This document shows positions 30,213 through 38,750 of a stretch of 41,820 nt of DNA, one piece after another (within the stretch, counting starts at the first letter, position 1; each line of letters opens with the position of its first letter). Origin of the DNA: Oscillospiraceae bacterium. Lineage in GTDB: Bacteria; Bacillota; Clostridia; Oscillospirales; Oscillospiraceae. The notes below the pieces were generated by a model. The model had not been told where the DNA came from. It saw nothing but the letters and a program-made list of their open reading frames with translations, and did no database searches. The stretch is taken from the NCBI GenBank assembly GCA_022804995.1, contig JAAWUC010000005.1:1-41820 (forward strand). Direction: 5' to 3'. Position numbers and translations under genes: made by a program.

Positions 30213-32459
30213 ATGTCTGATTTTCAGGAGCAGACGCACGCCGGCCACATCCCGTTCAGGCCGGCGCGAAAGCGTCTGGAGCGGATTCTTCCGCTGGCGG
30301 CAGTACTGCTGCTGGCTGTTCTGGCGGGCATCGGTACATTGGCCTTTTACCGCTATCTGGACGGTGCGCTGTTTGCGGAGCGGAATACCCACTTCATTGA
30401 AATCTCCGACAAGGTGGGGCAGGTTCTCAGCGCTGAGATCCAGCACTGCCGGGTCCGGACCGGGTCCGCAGAACAGCTCTTGGGACGGACCGGCTTTGCA
30501 AGCGGGGAGGCGGTCTTGGACCGGCTGGGGGAGATCGAGTCCTGGCTGAGCCTGGATTCAGGGGCTGTGCTGGCCTTTGACGGCTCCGCCCGGCTCTACG
30601 CCTCCGACGGGGCGGTCAGCCGCTGGGACAACGCCTCCCTTCTGTCCGGCGGCCAGGAGGTCCAGGAGGCTGTGACAGACCTCCCCTACCGGGCGGACAG
30701 CACAACTTATATGCTCTTTATCCGGAGGCTGTCCTCCCCTGTCCCCGTCGCCGGTGCGGACAACATTACCCATGTGGCCCTGGCGGTGGATATCGGGAAG
30801 CTCCAGGACGCCTTCGACCTGGACACCTTCCAGGAGCACAGCCACATCTATGTGGTGGACCTCCATGGCCAGCGGCTCTTTCAGCACCGGTGCGAAACCG
30901 GCTTCATCGACAGCTATAATCTTCTCACCGCCGTGGAGGCCTGTCCCTTTATCCACGGCGGTACGGCGAAGGACCTGCGGCGGACCCTGGTGGAGGGAAG
31001 AAGCGGCGGCTATGAGTTCCGCTTCCAGGGCGAGCCCTACTTTGTGGCGGCTCTGCCGGTGGGCGCCACCAACTGGACGCTGATGTCCTTCGTTCCCACG
31101 GAGGCGCTGGGGGCCGGAACTGCTGCCTTCATGAACACTGCCGTCCTCTATCTGGCGGCTATCGCCGTGCTGGTGGTGGCCATGCTGGGGCTCATCATCT
31201 ACCTGCTGGTAGCCAAGCGGGGAGACCGGCTGCTCATCGCCCACCAGCACCAGGCCAACATCCTGCTGCGGGACGCCGCCGACGCTGCCAACGCCGCCAG
31301 TACCGCCAAGAGCGACTTTCTCTCCCACATGTCCCACGATATCCGCACCCCCATCAACGGCATCATGGGCATGACGGACATCGCCCTGAAGAACCTGGAC
31401 GACCGGGACCGGGTGCTGGACTGCCTGAAAAAGATCGAGGGCTCCTCCGGCCACCTGCTCAGCCTGGTCAACGACGTGCTGGACATGTCCCGCATTGAGA
31501 GCGGAAAAACCAGGATCGCCCGGGAGCCCATGGATTTGCGGCAGGTCATCAGCCACTGCGCCTCCATCGTCAGCGGACAGCTCCAGGGCCGGGACGTGGC
31601 GCTGGTGGAGGAGTTTGAGACGCTGTCCCACCCCCGCCTGCTGGGCGACGAGCTCCATCTGCGGCAGGTGCTCATCAATATTCTGGGCAACGCGGTAAAA
31701 TTTACCCCGGACGGCGGAAAAATCTTCTTCCGCTGCCGGGAGCTCGGCACCGAGGGGGACGCGGCCCGGTTCCGCCTGGAGGTGGAGGACACGGGCATCG
31801 GCATGAAGCCGGAGTTCCTGCCTATGATTTTCGAGCCCTTCGCCCAGGAGGAGGGGGGCAGCCGCAGCACCTATAAGGGCACCGGTCTGGGCATGTCCAT
31901 CACCAAGCAGTTTGTGGATCTAATGGGCGGAACCATCCAGGTGGAGAGCGAGCCGGGCCGGGGAAGCCTCTTCCGGCTGGAGTTCCTGATTGACATCGAC
32001 GGGGACTACCAGGAGGTTCGGGAGTCCGGCTTCTGCCGGCTGGATCTGACCGGGTCTAGGCTCCTGCTGGCCGAGGACAACGAACTGAATATGGAGATCG
32101 CCCTGTATATGCTGGAGGACGAGGGGATCGAGGCGGTCCCCGCCCAGAACGGGCAGGAGGCGGTGGAGATTTTCTCCGCCAGCCCGCCGGGGGCCTTTGA
32201 CGGCATCCTCATGGACGTGATGATGCCGGTGATGGACGGTCTCGCCGCCACCCGGGCGATCCGCGCCCTGAAGCGGGCAGACGCGGGGACCATCCCTATT
32301 ATCGCCATGACGGCCAACGCCTATGACGAGGACCGGCGGCGCTGTCTGGAGGCGGGCATGAACGCCCATGTAGCCAAGCCCATCGACAGCGCTACTCTCA
32401 TCCAGGTTCTCTCCCACTACATTCCCTTCCGCTCCGAAGCCAGGAGCTCCAAGCTATAA
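30213..32459 (+). CDS. Hybrid sensor histidine kinase/response regulator
   Basis: Membrane-bound two-component sensor of 748 residues. A first membrane helix at about 27-49 and a second at about 305-330 enclose an extracytoplasmic sensing region of about 250 residues, possibly Cache-like (HIYVVDLHGQRLF, GATNWTLMSFVP). The HisKA box is SHMSHDIRTPINGI with the phosphorylated His375. The ATPase domain has ILGNAVKFTPDGG, VEDTGIGM and GTGLGMSI. A C-terminal receiver domain holds AEDNELN, the phospho-acceptor Asp668 in MDVMMPVMDG, and a late AMTANAYDED. The ATG at 30213 follows AGGAGGTG. There is no output domain and no neighbouring regulator, so the phosphorelay partner is elsewhere. Such orphan hybrid kinases are common in Oscillospiraceae. 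Signal unknown. Confidence 0.94.
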   Translation: MSDFQEQTHAGHIPFRPARKRLERILPLAAVLLLAVLAGIGTLAFYRYLDGALFAERNTHFIEISDKVGQVLSAEIQHCRVRTGSAEQLLGRTGFASGEAVLDRLGEIESWLSLDSGAVLAFDGSARLYASDGAVSRWDNASLLSGGQEVQEAVTDLPYRADSTTYMLFIRRLSSPVPVAGADNITHVALAVDIGKLQDAFDLDTFQEHSHIYVVDLHGQRLFQHRCETGFIDSYNLLTAVEACPFIHGGTAKDLRRTLVEGRSGGYEFRFQGEPYFVAALPVGATNWTLMSFVPTEALGAGTAAFMNTAVLYLAAIAVLVVAMLGLIIYLLVAKRGDRLLIAHQHQANILLRDAADAANAASTAKSDFLSHMSHDIRTPINGIMGMTDIALKNLDDRDRVLDCLKKIEGSSGHLLSLVNDVLDMSRIESGKTRIAREPMDLRQVISHCASIVSGQLQGRDVALVEEFETLSHPRLLGDELHLRQVLINILGNAVKFTPDGGKIFFRCRELGTEGDAARFRLEVEDTGIGMKPEFLPMIFEPFAQEEGGSRSTYKGTGLGMSITKQFVDLMGGTIQVESEPGRGSLFRLEFLIDIDGDYQEVRESGFCRLDLTGSRLLLAEDNELNMEIALYMLEDEGIEAVPAQNGQEAVEIFSASPPGAFDGILMDVMMPVMDGLAATRAIRALKRADAGTIPIIAMTANAYDEDRRRCLEAGMNAHVAKPIDSATLIQVLSHYIPFRSEARSSKL

Positions 32460-32471
32460 GAGCAGTGCGGT

Positions 32472-32501
32472 GCGGCCAGATTCCCAGGGGAATCTGGCCG
32501 C
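32472..32501 (+). terminator. Terminator of the sensor-kinase gene
   Basis: A 13-14 bp GC-rich stem (GCGGCCAGATTCCC with its complement), 12 bases after the stop, followed by a modest T-rich tail. It lies between convergent genes. Confidence 0.7.
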
Positions 32502-32509
32502 GCTTATGT

Positions 32510-33805
32510 TTATGTATGTATCGTCTGCTGGAAATCCGCCAGCACCACCGTCTCCCCGCCCCGCAGGCGGGACGCCTCCGCCGCCAGCGCCATCACGTGG
32601 CTCTCCACGGAGGCGTCAATCCCGGTGAGGCTCTCCGCGCCGCCGCTCTCTATTAGACAGCAGAACTGCTCCATCAGTCCCGCGTCGCCGCCGCCGTGCC
32701 CGGCGAACTCGCTTTTGCTGTCGTCCGGGGAAATGACCTCCTCCTCCCGGCCAAAGCGGCGCAGAAGCAGGGTATTCTTCTCCATGTCCCCCTCGATCTC
32801 CCCCAGCGTGCCGGTGAGCTTGATGGTCCGGCGGCATGTCTCGGTAAAGGCGGTCATGGTGAAGGTGGCGTGGACCCCGTTGGCGAAGGTCAGGCTTACG
32901 GTCTGGTGGTCCACCACATCGTTGTCGCAGTGGTACACACAGCGCCCATAGGGTCCTGTCCGCAGGGCCTCATAGAGCTTCTCCTCCGTAGGCGGCCCGC
33001 CCGCCACAACGTTGTTGGGCCAGCCGTCCCTCCCCTGCCGGAGCCCGCAGTGCCGGCTGTCCAAGTAGATCCGCTCCGCGTCATAGAGACAGCTCTCCCT
33101 GCAGGCGCAGCCGTCCAGGCACCGCGCCGCCGCGCCGGCCGGGGCGTTTTCCGCCCGGAAGTGGTCCAGTGAGCCAAAGCTCTGGACCTTCAGGCACCGG
33201 TCCCCCGCCAGCCAGCGGAGGATGTCCATATCGTGGCAGCTCTTCGCCAGAATCATGGGGCTGGTTTCGTCCGCCCGCCGCCAGTTGCCCCGGACAAAGC
33301 TGTGGGCGTAGTGCCAGTAGCCCACGTGCTCCACTGCGTCGATGGTCTCCAGCCGGCCGATCTCCCCCCGCCGAACCAGCGACTCCAGCACGGCGTAAAA
33401 GGGCGTGTAGCGCAGGACATGGCACACGACAACGATTCTGCCGGTTTCCCTCGCTTTCTCCAGCAGGCAGCGGCACTCCGACAGCTCCGGGGAGATGGGC
33501 TTTTCCAACAGCACATGGTAGCCCTTGTCCAGCGCCCGCAAGGCGGCGGGGACGTGCTGGCGGTCCTGGGTGGCAATGAGCATGACGTCCGCCAGCTTCG
33601 GCTGGTCCAGAAGCCTTTCGTCGGAGGCAAAGCACAGCTCCTCCGCCACGCCGTACCGCTCCCGCAGCAGCGCCAGCCGCCCTGGCCGGCAGTCCGCCCC
33701 GGCCACGATCTTCATCCGGTCCGGGCGGTGCTTCTGATAGGCCGCGTAGGCCTCCAGCCCCCGGCTGCCGCAGCCGCAGATGGCAAATGTAATCGGTCTT
33801 TTCAC
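32510..33805 (-). CDS. Gfo/Idh/MocA-family oxidoreductase
   Basis: NAD(P)-dependent oxidoreductase of the inositol/glucose-fructose dehydrogenase superfamily, 431 residues. The Rossmann part is ITFAICGCGSRGLEAYAA, ADVMLIATQD and the signature LLEKPIS; the second domain has the usual KSCHDMDILRWL. An extra Cys-rich insert (about residues 220-240, CLDGCACRESCLY) is seen in one branch of the family. The start is GTG at 33803-33805, with GGGGAGGG 6 bases ahead. No sugar kinase or transporter is adjacent, so the substrate cannot be inferred. It converges with the sensor-kinase gene. Confidence 0.9.
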   Translation of the reverse strand: MKRPITFAICGCGSRGLEAYAAYQKHRPDRMKIVAGADCRPGRLALLRERYGVAEELCFASDERLLDQPKLADVMLIATQDRQHVPAALRALDKGYHVLLEKPISPELSECRCLLEKARETGRIVVVCHVLRYTPFYAVLESLVRRGEIGRLETIDAVEHVGYWHYAHSFVRGNWRRADETSPMILAKSCHDMDILRWLAGDRCLKVQSFGSLDHFRAENAPAGAAARCLDGCACRESCLYDAERIYLDSRHCGLRQGRDGWPNNVVAGGPPTEEKLYEALRTGPYGRCVYHCDNDVVDHQTVSLTFANGVHATFTMTAFTETCRRTIKLTGTLGEIEGDMEKNTLLLRRFGREEEVISPDDSKSEFAGHGGGDAGLMEQFCCLIESGGAESLTGIDASVESHVMALAAEASRLRGGETVVLADFQQTIHT

Positions 33806-33914
33806 AGTGGTCCCTCCCCTATATTTTTCACTCTGCTGTCCTCAGTTTAACATAGCCTATGCGGCCATGCAACAGCGGATCTTCTCCTGGGGCGGCAAAC
33901 AGTGCTAAACGCCG

Positions 33915-33944
33915 AAAGGGCGGCTTTTGATACAGCCGCCCTTT
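33915..33944 (-). terminator. Terminator of spoVAC
   Basis: An 11-bp perfect stem (AAAGGGCGGCT with AGCCGCCCTTT) and an 8-base loop, 50 bases after the spoVAC stop; short T runs follow on the minus strand. Confidence 0.7.
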
Positions 33945-33994
33945 CTCCCGGAATCTTTGATTTTCAAAATTACCGGCACACATTCCGAACCGGT

Positions 33995-34429
33995 CTACAG
34001 CAGCATCAGCACCACGCCGTAGATCACACTGGCGGTTACGCCGAACACAATGACCGGCCCGGCTACGGTGAACATCTTCGCCGCCATACCGGTAACGAAG
34101 CCCTCGCTCTTGAAATCAATAGCCGGAGAGGCTACCGCGTTGGCAAAGCCGGTGATGGGCACAAGCGTCCCGGCGCCGCCGTATCGGGCCAGCTTGTTGT
34201 AGAGGCTCAGTCCGGTCAGCAGTACGGAGAGAAACACCAACGAGATGGAGGTGGCGGTTCCGGCGTCGGTTTTCTCCAGACCCGCCGCCATCCAGAGCTC
34301 CATAATGATCTGTCCCAGCACGCAGATGAAGCCGCCGGTGAGAAAGGCCAGAGCGCAGTCCTTGACCAGAGGGGACTGCTTGGCCCGGGCCTGGACATAT
34401 GCCTGATACTCCTGCTTGGTCATATCCAT
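33995..34429 (-). CDS. spoVAC: Stage V sporulation protein AC
   Basis: Membrane channel component that moves Ca-dipicolinate into the forespore. The 144 residues have the family N-terminus KQEYQAYVQARAKQSPLVKDCALAFLTGGFICVLGQ, four to five hydrophobic segments, and the SpoVAC block GTLVPITGFANAVASPAIDFKSEGFVTG. The ATG at 34427-34429 follows AAAGGAG. SpoVAC is usually followed by spoVAD and spoVAE; here a terminator follows instead, and upstream lies an AIM24-family gene. The remaining spoVA genes must be elsewhere, or this is an extra copy. A hairpin at 34441-34467 covers the ribosome site. Confidence 0.92.
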   Translation of the reverse strand: MDMTKQEYQAYVQARAKQSPLVKDCALAFLTGGFICVLGQIIMELWMAAGLEKTDAGTATSISLVFLSVLLTGLSLYNKLARYGGAGTLVPITGFANAVASPAIDFKSEGFVTGMAAKMFTVAGPVIVFGVTASVIYGVVLMLL

Positions 34430-34440
34430 TTGACATCACT

Positions 34441-34467
34441 CCTTTACCGGTAGTATGCCGGGTAAGG
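34441..34467 (-). promoter_or_regulatory. Hairpin covering the spoVAC ribosome site
   Basis: Minus-strand CCTTACCCGG and CCGGTAAAGG pair with two single-base bulges around a 7-base loop; the 3' arm contains AAAGG of the AAAGGAG ribosome site. Confidence 0.5.
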
Positions 34468-34491
34468 AGCGAAATATGTAAGGCCGTCCAG

Positions 34492-35298
34492 CTATTTCGC
34501 GTTTTTCATATTGGTAGCGGCAAACATGGATTGAGACGGGGTCAGCGGGGCCAGCATCACCCTGCCGGTGCCGCGGTACACATTGACCAGCCCCTCGCCG
34601 GAAGCGGCGGAACCCACCAGGGTTTTTCCGGACCGCTCCACAGTAAATTGCAGGCTTCCGGACCAGCAGATCGCAAAACTGCCGTCGATTTTCAGGACAT
34701 CGTTGTCCAGAATAACCTCCACAATCTCCGAGCGGGGGACATTGCTCTCCAGTACACAGGCGCCGGAACCCGTCAGCTTCAGATTAAAAAGCCCCTCGTT
34801 GCCCGCCACAACGGAGGAAAAGGAGGAGCGGGCCTGTATCTCATGCTTAACCGTACCCTCGCAGGCGAGGAACATCCCGTCCTCCATCACTAGACCGCCG
34901 GACCAGTCCGCCACATTCTCCGTGAGCAAGTATTTATAGGTGGGCTCAGTCACAAGGACGCCCCTGCCCACGTACTCCGGCTTGATGGCGGCCTCCTTGG
35001 TGACGGCACCCTTCACCATCTTACCGAGAAAATCGCCCACACCCTTCAGCCCGGTGGTGGCCTGCACATCGCCGGCCATCCATTGCATCGCTCCGGCCTG
35101 GAGAATCAGGCCGACAGATCCATCCAGATTGACAACCGTCTGCCTGCGTTTCACATTCATCCGGCTCATAAAGTATTCCGTCTGGGCATTGGCGGGAGAG
35201 ACGGAGTAGTCCACATCGTGCTCCACAATGGTGAATATGCCCTTCGTCTCCGTTGCGACATGGCCGGTCTGACTGGTCAGATTTTTAATTGTATACAT
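34492..35298 (-). CDS. AIM24-family protein
   Basis: A 268-residue beta-rich protein of the AIM24/TIGR00266 family (tryptophan-RNA-binding attenuator-like fold), whose bacterial role is unknown. Repeated features include RRQTVVNLDGSVGLILQAGAMQWMAGDVQ, GRGVLVTEPTYKYLLTENV, and VYRGTGRVMLAPL near the C-terminus. There is no signal peptide or membrane segment. The ATG at 35296-35298 follows GGGAGGAG; the open frame upstream runs into the tRNA terminator and is not used. spoVAC follows 62 bp downstream with a hairpin between them. Confidence 0.88.
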   Translation of the reverse strand: MYTIKNLTSQTGHVATETKGIFTIVEHDVDYSVSPANAQTEYFMSRMNVKRRQTVVNLDGSVGLILQAGAMQWMAGDVQATTGLKGVGDFLGKMVKGAVTKEAAIKPEYVGRGVLVTEPTYKYLLTENVADWSGGLVMEDGMFLACEGTVKHEIQARSSFSSVVAGNEGLFNLKLTGSGACVLESNVPRSEIVEVILDNDVLKIDGSFAICWSGSLQFTVERSGKTLVGSAASGEGLVNVYRGTGRVMLAPLTPSQSMFAATNMKNAK

Positions 35299-35323
35299 TT
35301 CTTCAGCTCCTCCCAAGCAACTT

Positions 35324-35365
35324 AAAAAGAAACATCCACCGAAATGTGACATTTCAGTGGATGTT
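35324..35365 (-). terminator. Terminator of tRNA-Gly
   Basis: On the minus strand a 16-bp stem (AACATCCACTGAAATG with CATTTCGGTGGATGTT, one G-U) starts at the CCA end of the tRNA and runs into TTCTTTTT. Confidence 0.88.
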
Positions 35366-35440
35366 GGAGCGGGCGACGGGGCTCGAACCCGCTACCTCCA
35401 CCTTGGCAAGGTGGCGCTCTACCAGATGAGCTACGCCCGC
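35365..35440 (-). tRNA. tRNA-Gly (anticodon GCC)
   Basis: A 76-base cloverleaf on the minus strand. The acceptor arms GCGGGCG/CGCCCGC pair perfectly, the anticodon loop TTGCCAA gives GCC, the T-loop is GTTCGAGCC, and the 3' TCCA is encoded. It has its own strong promoter and terminator. Confidence 0.98.
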
Positions 35441-35452
35441 AGAACAATAGAG

Positions 35453-35481
35453 ATATTACCAGATATTCCCCTGTTTGTCAA
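35453..35481 (-). promoter_or_regulatory. Strong promoter of tRNA-Gly
   Basis: Minus-strand TTGACA (35476-35481), 17 bases, TAATAT (35453-35458), 12 bases before the tRNA. Confidence 0.9.
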
Positions 35482-35536
35482 GGGGTGTGGGGAAATTTTT
35501 TGAGATTTTTCGGCAAAGAAATTCAGTTCTCCGCTG

Positions 35537-35565
35537 ATGACAAACGGTCCACTCTATGCTATAAT
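35537..35565 (+). promoter_or_regulatory. Promoter of the second MATE gene
   Basis: ATGACA (35537-35542), 17 bases, perfect TATAAT (35560-35565); divergent from the tRNA promoter. Confidence 0.8.
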
Positions 35566-35599
35566 AAAAATTTATGAAACAGAGAAAGGACGCGATACA

Positions 35600-36985
35600 A
35601 TGGGTGCAGAAGACAAAGAACTCCTGTTTGAACGAATGCCTCTGCCGAAAGCTGTACTGACCCTCTCCATCCCCACCATTCTCACCTCCCTGGTGATGGT
35701 CATCTACAACCTGTCCGACACCTACTTCGTGGGAATGCTGAGCGACCCGGTCCAGAACGCCGCCGTTACTCTGGCCGCGCCGCTGCTGCTGGCTTTCAAC
35801 GCGGTCAACAACCTCTTCGGCGTGGGCTCCTCCAGCATGATGAGCCGTGCCCTGGGGCGGAAGGACTATGAGACAGTCTACCGCTCCTCCGCCTTCGGCT
35901 TTTACTGTGCGCTGCTGTGCGGCGTGCTGTTCTCTCTGGGCTATACCCTCTTCCGCGGGACGCTGCTGGGGGTGCTGGGGGCCAGCGGGGAGACGCTGGA
36001 GGCTACCGCTGGATATCTCCTCTGGACCGTGAGCTGCGGGGCCGCGCCGGCTATCCTCAACGTGGTCATGGCCTACCTGGTCCGGGCCGAGGGCGCCACC
36101 CTCCACGCCAGCATCGGCACCATGAGCGGGTGCCTGCTGAACATTGTGCTGGATCCCATCTTCATCCTGCCCTGGGGGCTGGACATGGGGGCGGCGGGGG
36201 CGGGACTGGCCACCTGCATCTCCAACTGCGCCGCCTGCGCCTACTTCTTTGTCCTGCTGTACCTGCGGCGGGGTAAGACCTGCGTGCGCATCGGCCCCTC
36301 CTCCCTGAAGCTGGAGAAATCCATTGTTTTGGGGGTATGCGCCGTGGGAATACCGGCGTCTATCCAGAATCTGCTGAACGTGACGGGGATGACCGTCCTC
36401 AACAACTTCACCGCCGGCTACGGTTCCAGCGCCGTAGCCGCCATGGGCATCGCCCAGAAGATCAACATGGTCCCCATGTATATCGCCCAGGGCTTCTCCC
36501 AGGGCCTCATGCCCCTGGTGAGCTATAACTACGCCAGCGGCGGACACAAGCGGATGGAGAGCGCCGTCCGGCTGGCCGCCGGAATCTCCACCTGCTTCTT
36601 GGCGGTGGTCACGCTGGTCTACTTCCTGGCCGCCGGCCCCCTGGTGACGCTGTTTATTGACAGCGGAGAGGTGGTGGCCTACGGGACCCGGTTCCTGCGG
36701 GGCATGTGCATCGGCCTGCCCTTCCTGTCCCTGGACTTCCTGGCGGTGGGCGTGTTCCAGGCCTGCGGCATGGGGAGCAAGTCCCTGATCTTCGCCCTGC
36801 TGCGAAAAATTGTGTTGGAGATCCCCGCCCTCTTCGTGCTGGACCGCCTGTTCCCCCTCTACGGTCTGGCCTACGCCCAGCCTGCGGCGGAGATCCTTCT
36901 GTCCGCCGCGGCCATCTGCGTCCTGGCGGGAATTTTCCGGCGTCTCAACAGCGGGGAGCGGTCGGAGGGCTCTTCCGGCACTTAG
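35600..36985 (+). CDS. MATE-family efflux transporter (second copy)
   Basis: Multidrug/toxin exporter of 461 residues with about 12 membrane segments. It begins ERMPLPKAVLTLSIPTILTSLVMVIYNLSDTYFVG, keeps the paired MATE signatures (LGRKDYETV, AQGFSQGLMPLVSYNYASG), and ends in a short charged tail. It is only distantly similar to the other MATE protein in this window (they share DPIF-type spacing but few long identities), so it is not a recent duplicate. The ATG at 35600 follows AGAAAGGA; the frame is open 21 codons upstream across the promoter. A lipoprotein gene begins 15 bp downstream, probably in the same transcript. No regulator is adjacent. Confidence 0.93.
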   Translation: MGAEDKELLFERMPLPKAVLTLSIPTILTSLVMVIYNLSDTYFVGMLSDPVQNAAVTLAAPLLLAFNAVNNLFGVGSSSMMSRALGRKDYETVYRSSAFGFYCALLCGVLFSLGYTLFRGTLLGVLGASGETLEATAGYLLWTVSCGAAPAILNVVMAYLVRAEGATLHASIGTMSGCLLNIVLDPIFILPWGLDMGAAGAGLATCISNCAACAYFFVLLYLRRGKTCVRIGPSSLKLEKSIVLGVCAVGIPASIQNLLNVTGMTVLNNFTAGYGSSAVAAMGIAQKINMVPMYIAQGFSQGLMPLVSYNYASGGHKRMESAVRLAAGISTCFLAVVTLVYFLAAGPLVTLFIDSGEVVAYGTRFLRGMCIGLPFLSLDFLAVGVFQACGMGSKSLIFALLRKIVLEIPALFVLDRLFPLYGLAYAQPAAEILLSAAAICVLAGIFRRLNSGERSEGSSGT

Positions 36986-37000
36986 CGGAGGTATTCAAAG

Positions 37001-38728
37001 ATGGTCACAACACGCTTGACAGCCGCCGCGCTGGCTCTGCTCATACTTCTGTTTCCGGCCTGTGGACAGGCAGACCCGCCGGAAGCGTTCCGACAGAAGG
37101 CGAATCTGCTCTGGGAACAGGTCCAGGCGGAGTGGAAAGACGCCGTCCCCACCGGGGAAGCGGGCCGCGTTGTATTTTTCAGCGTCTGCGACGGGACCAC
37201 CCGGGCCAGCGTCCGATCCGGTACGGGAGAAACCCTGGAGGATGCCTGGACCGCAGCGGTCCGGAAGACGGAGGCACTTTTGCGGGAGCGGGAGACAATC
37301 CCCCTCTGGGTAAAGGCGGATGTGCTCCTGACTGCCGAAGCCGTCACGGCGGACCAGTTGGCCCAGGCGCTGGCATCCTCCCGGCGGGATTTTTTCCACA
37401 AGGGCCTTGCCTTTGACCTGGACTTTTCTACGGCACTGGTGGAGGCGGAGCTCAACGGCTTTAAGATCTACGATTACGATACAGGCACTGTCAGCCTAAA
37501 ATATCTGAACAACTACCTGCGGCGGGACGGACGGGCGGTATTGGAATCGCTTCCGGAGGAATATGTGCTCTTCCAGTGCCTCTCCTGGTTCTGCGACGGG
37601 GACGGGAGCGTCTACCCTTTGATTCCCGAGGGGCCAGACAGCGGCCGCCGCCGGGTGGAAGCCATCGACGAAGACTACGCCCGGGGCCTGGTGCTGGAGG
37701 CCTCCGCCTTTCTGGAGGGCCTGGTGCAAGAGGACGGATCCTTTGTCTACGGCTACTATCCCCGGTTCGACAACGAGATTGAGAACTACAACATCGTCCG
37801 CCACGCCAGCACCATCTGGTCCCTGCTCTGCCGCTACCGCCTGGCCCCGGACGAGGAGCTGGCCGAAAAAATTGAGAGAACCATCGACTACATGCGCACC
37901 CAGCTGCGCTTTGACGGGGAGGGCAGGGCCTATCTCTACGAGGCAAAGGCCGGCGAGATTAAGCTGGGAGGCTGCGGAATGGCGGTGGTCGCCATGACGG
38001 AGTACATGGATGTATTCGGAAACGCGAAGTACCAGGAGGACTGCTTGGCCCTGGGAGAGGGGATTCTCACCATGCTGGACCAGTCCACCGGGGAGTTCTA
38101 CCACGTCCTCCACGGGGATTTTTCCAGGAAAGAGGCCTATCGCACGGTATACTATGACGGGGAGGCCGCCTTCGCCCTCAGCCGCCTCTACGGCCTCACC
38201 GGGGAGGACCGGTGGCTGGACGCGGCCCGGAGCGCAGTGGACCACTTTATCGCCGCCGACTACACCCAGTACCGGGACCACTGGGTGGCCTACAGCATGA
38301 ACGAAATCACCAAATATGTCCAGGATAACCCCGTTTATTACACCTTCGCACTGGAAAACGCCCAGAAAAATCTGGAAGCAATCCGCTGGCGGGACACCAC
38401 CAGCCACACCTATCTGGAGCTTCTGATGGCCACCTTTGAGATCTACGACCGGATGACCGCCGCCGGAATAGCTGTGGAGGAATTTGATCTGGACGCATTT
38501 TTGGAGACTGTTTACGCCCGGGCGGACCGGATGCTCAGCGGGTACTTCTATCCGGAGCGGGCCATGTACATGGCGAACCCCCAGCGGATTCTGGGGACCT
38601 TCATGGTCCGCCACGACGGCTGCCGGGTGCGCATCGATGATGTCCAGCACAATATCGGCGGCTACTACCTGTTCTGTAAGAACTACGACAAGCTGACGGC
38701 CTGCGGGATGAGCGCGCCCGGGGCGTGA
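37001..38728 (+). CDS. Lipoprotein with predicted alpha/alpha-toroid domain, unknown function
   Basis: A 575-residue protein exported as a lipoprotein: the signal sequence ends at FPACG. Residues about 35-175 form a mixed domain (VVFFSVCDGTTRASVR, ETLEDAW, GLAFDLDFSTALVEAELNG, IYDYDTG). From about 215 to 570 there are repeated helical hairpins with aromatic, Gly-rich turns (NYNIVRHASTIWSLLCRY, LGGCGMAVVAMTEYM, TVYYDGEAAFALSRLYGLTG, HWVAYSMNEITKY, HDGCRVRIDDVQHNIGGYY), a pattern of (alpha/alpha)6-barrel proteins such as glycoside hydrolases, epimerases and LanC. Acidic and His residues in these turns could be catalytic. I do not recognise a named family. The ATG at 37001 follows GGAGG. It is 15 bp behind the MATE gene, suggesting the two act together on an exported product, which is inference. 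Confidence 0.7.
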   Translation: MVTTRLTAAALALLILLFPACGQADPPEAFRQKANLLWEQVQAEWKDAVPTGEAGRVVFFSVCDGTTRASVRSGTGETLEDAWTAAVRKTEALLRERETIPLWVKADVLLTAEAVTADQLAQALASSRRDFFHKGLAFDLDFSTALVEAELNGFKIYDYDTGTVSLKYLNNYLRRDGRAVLESLPEEYVLFQCLSWFCDGDGSVYPLIPEGPDSGRRRVEAIDEDYARGLVLEASAFLEGLVQEDGSFVYGYYPRFDNEIENYNIVRHASTIWSLLCRYRLAPDEELAEKIERTIDYMRTQLRFDGEGRAYLYEAKAGEIKLGGCGMAVVAMTEYMDVFGNAKYQEDCLALGEGILTMLDQSTGEFYHVLHGDFSRKEAYRTVYYDGEAAFALSRLYGLTGEDRWLDAARSAVDHFIAADYTQYRDHWVAYSMNEITKYVQDNPVYYTFALENAQKNLEAIRWRDTTSHTYLELLMATFEIYDRMTAAGIAVEEFDLDAFLETVYARADRMLSGYFYPERAMYMANPQRILGTFMVRHDGCRVRIDDVQHNIGGYYLFCKNYDKLTACGMSAPGA

Positions 38729-38750
38729 AAAGAACGCCCACCTGTCGGAC

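Noticed and set aside
35365-35440. tRNA-Gly as an integration site for a genomic island
   Set aside because: I saw no repeated copy of the tRNA 3' end within the window and no integrase beside it.
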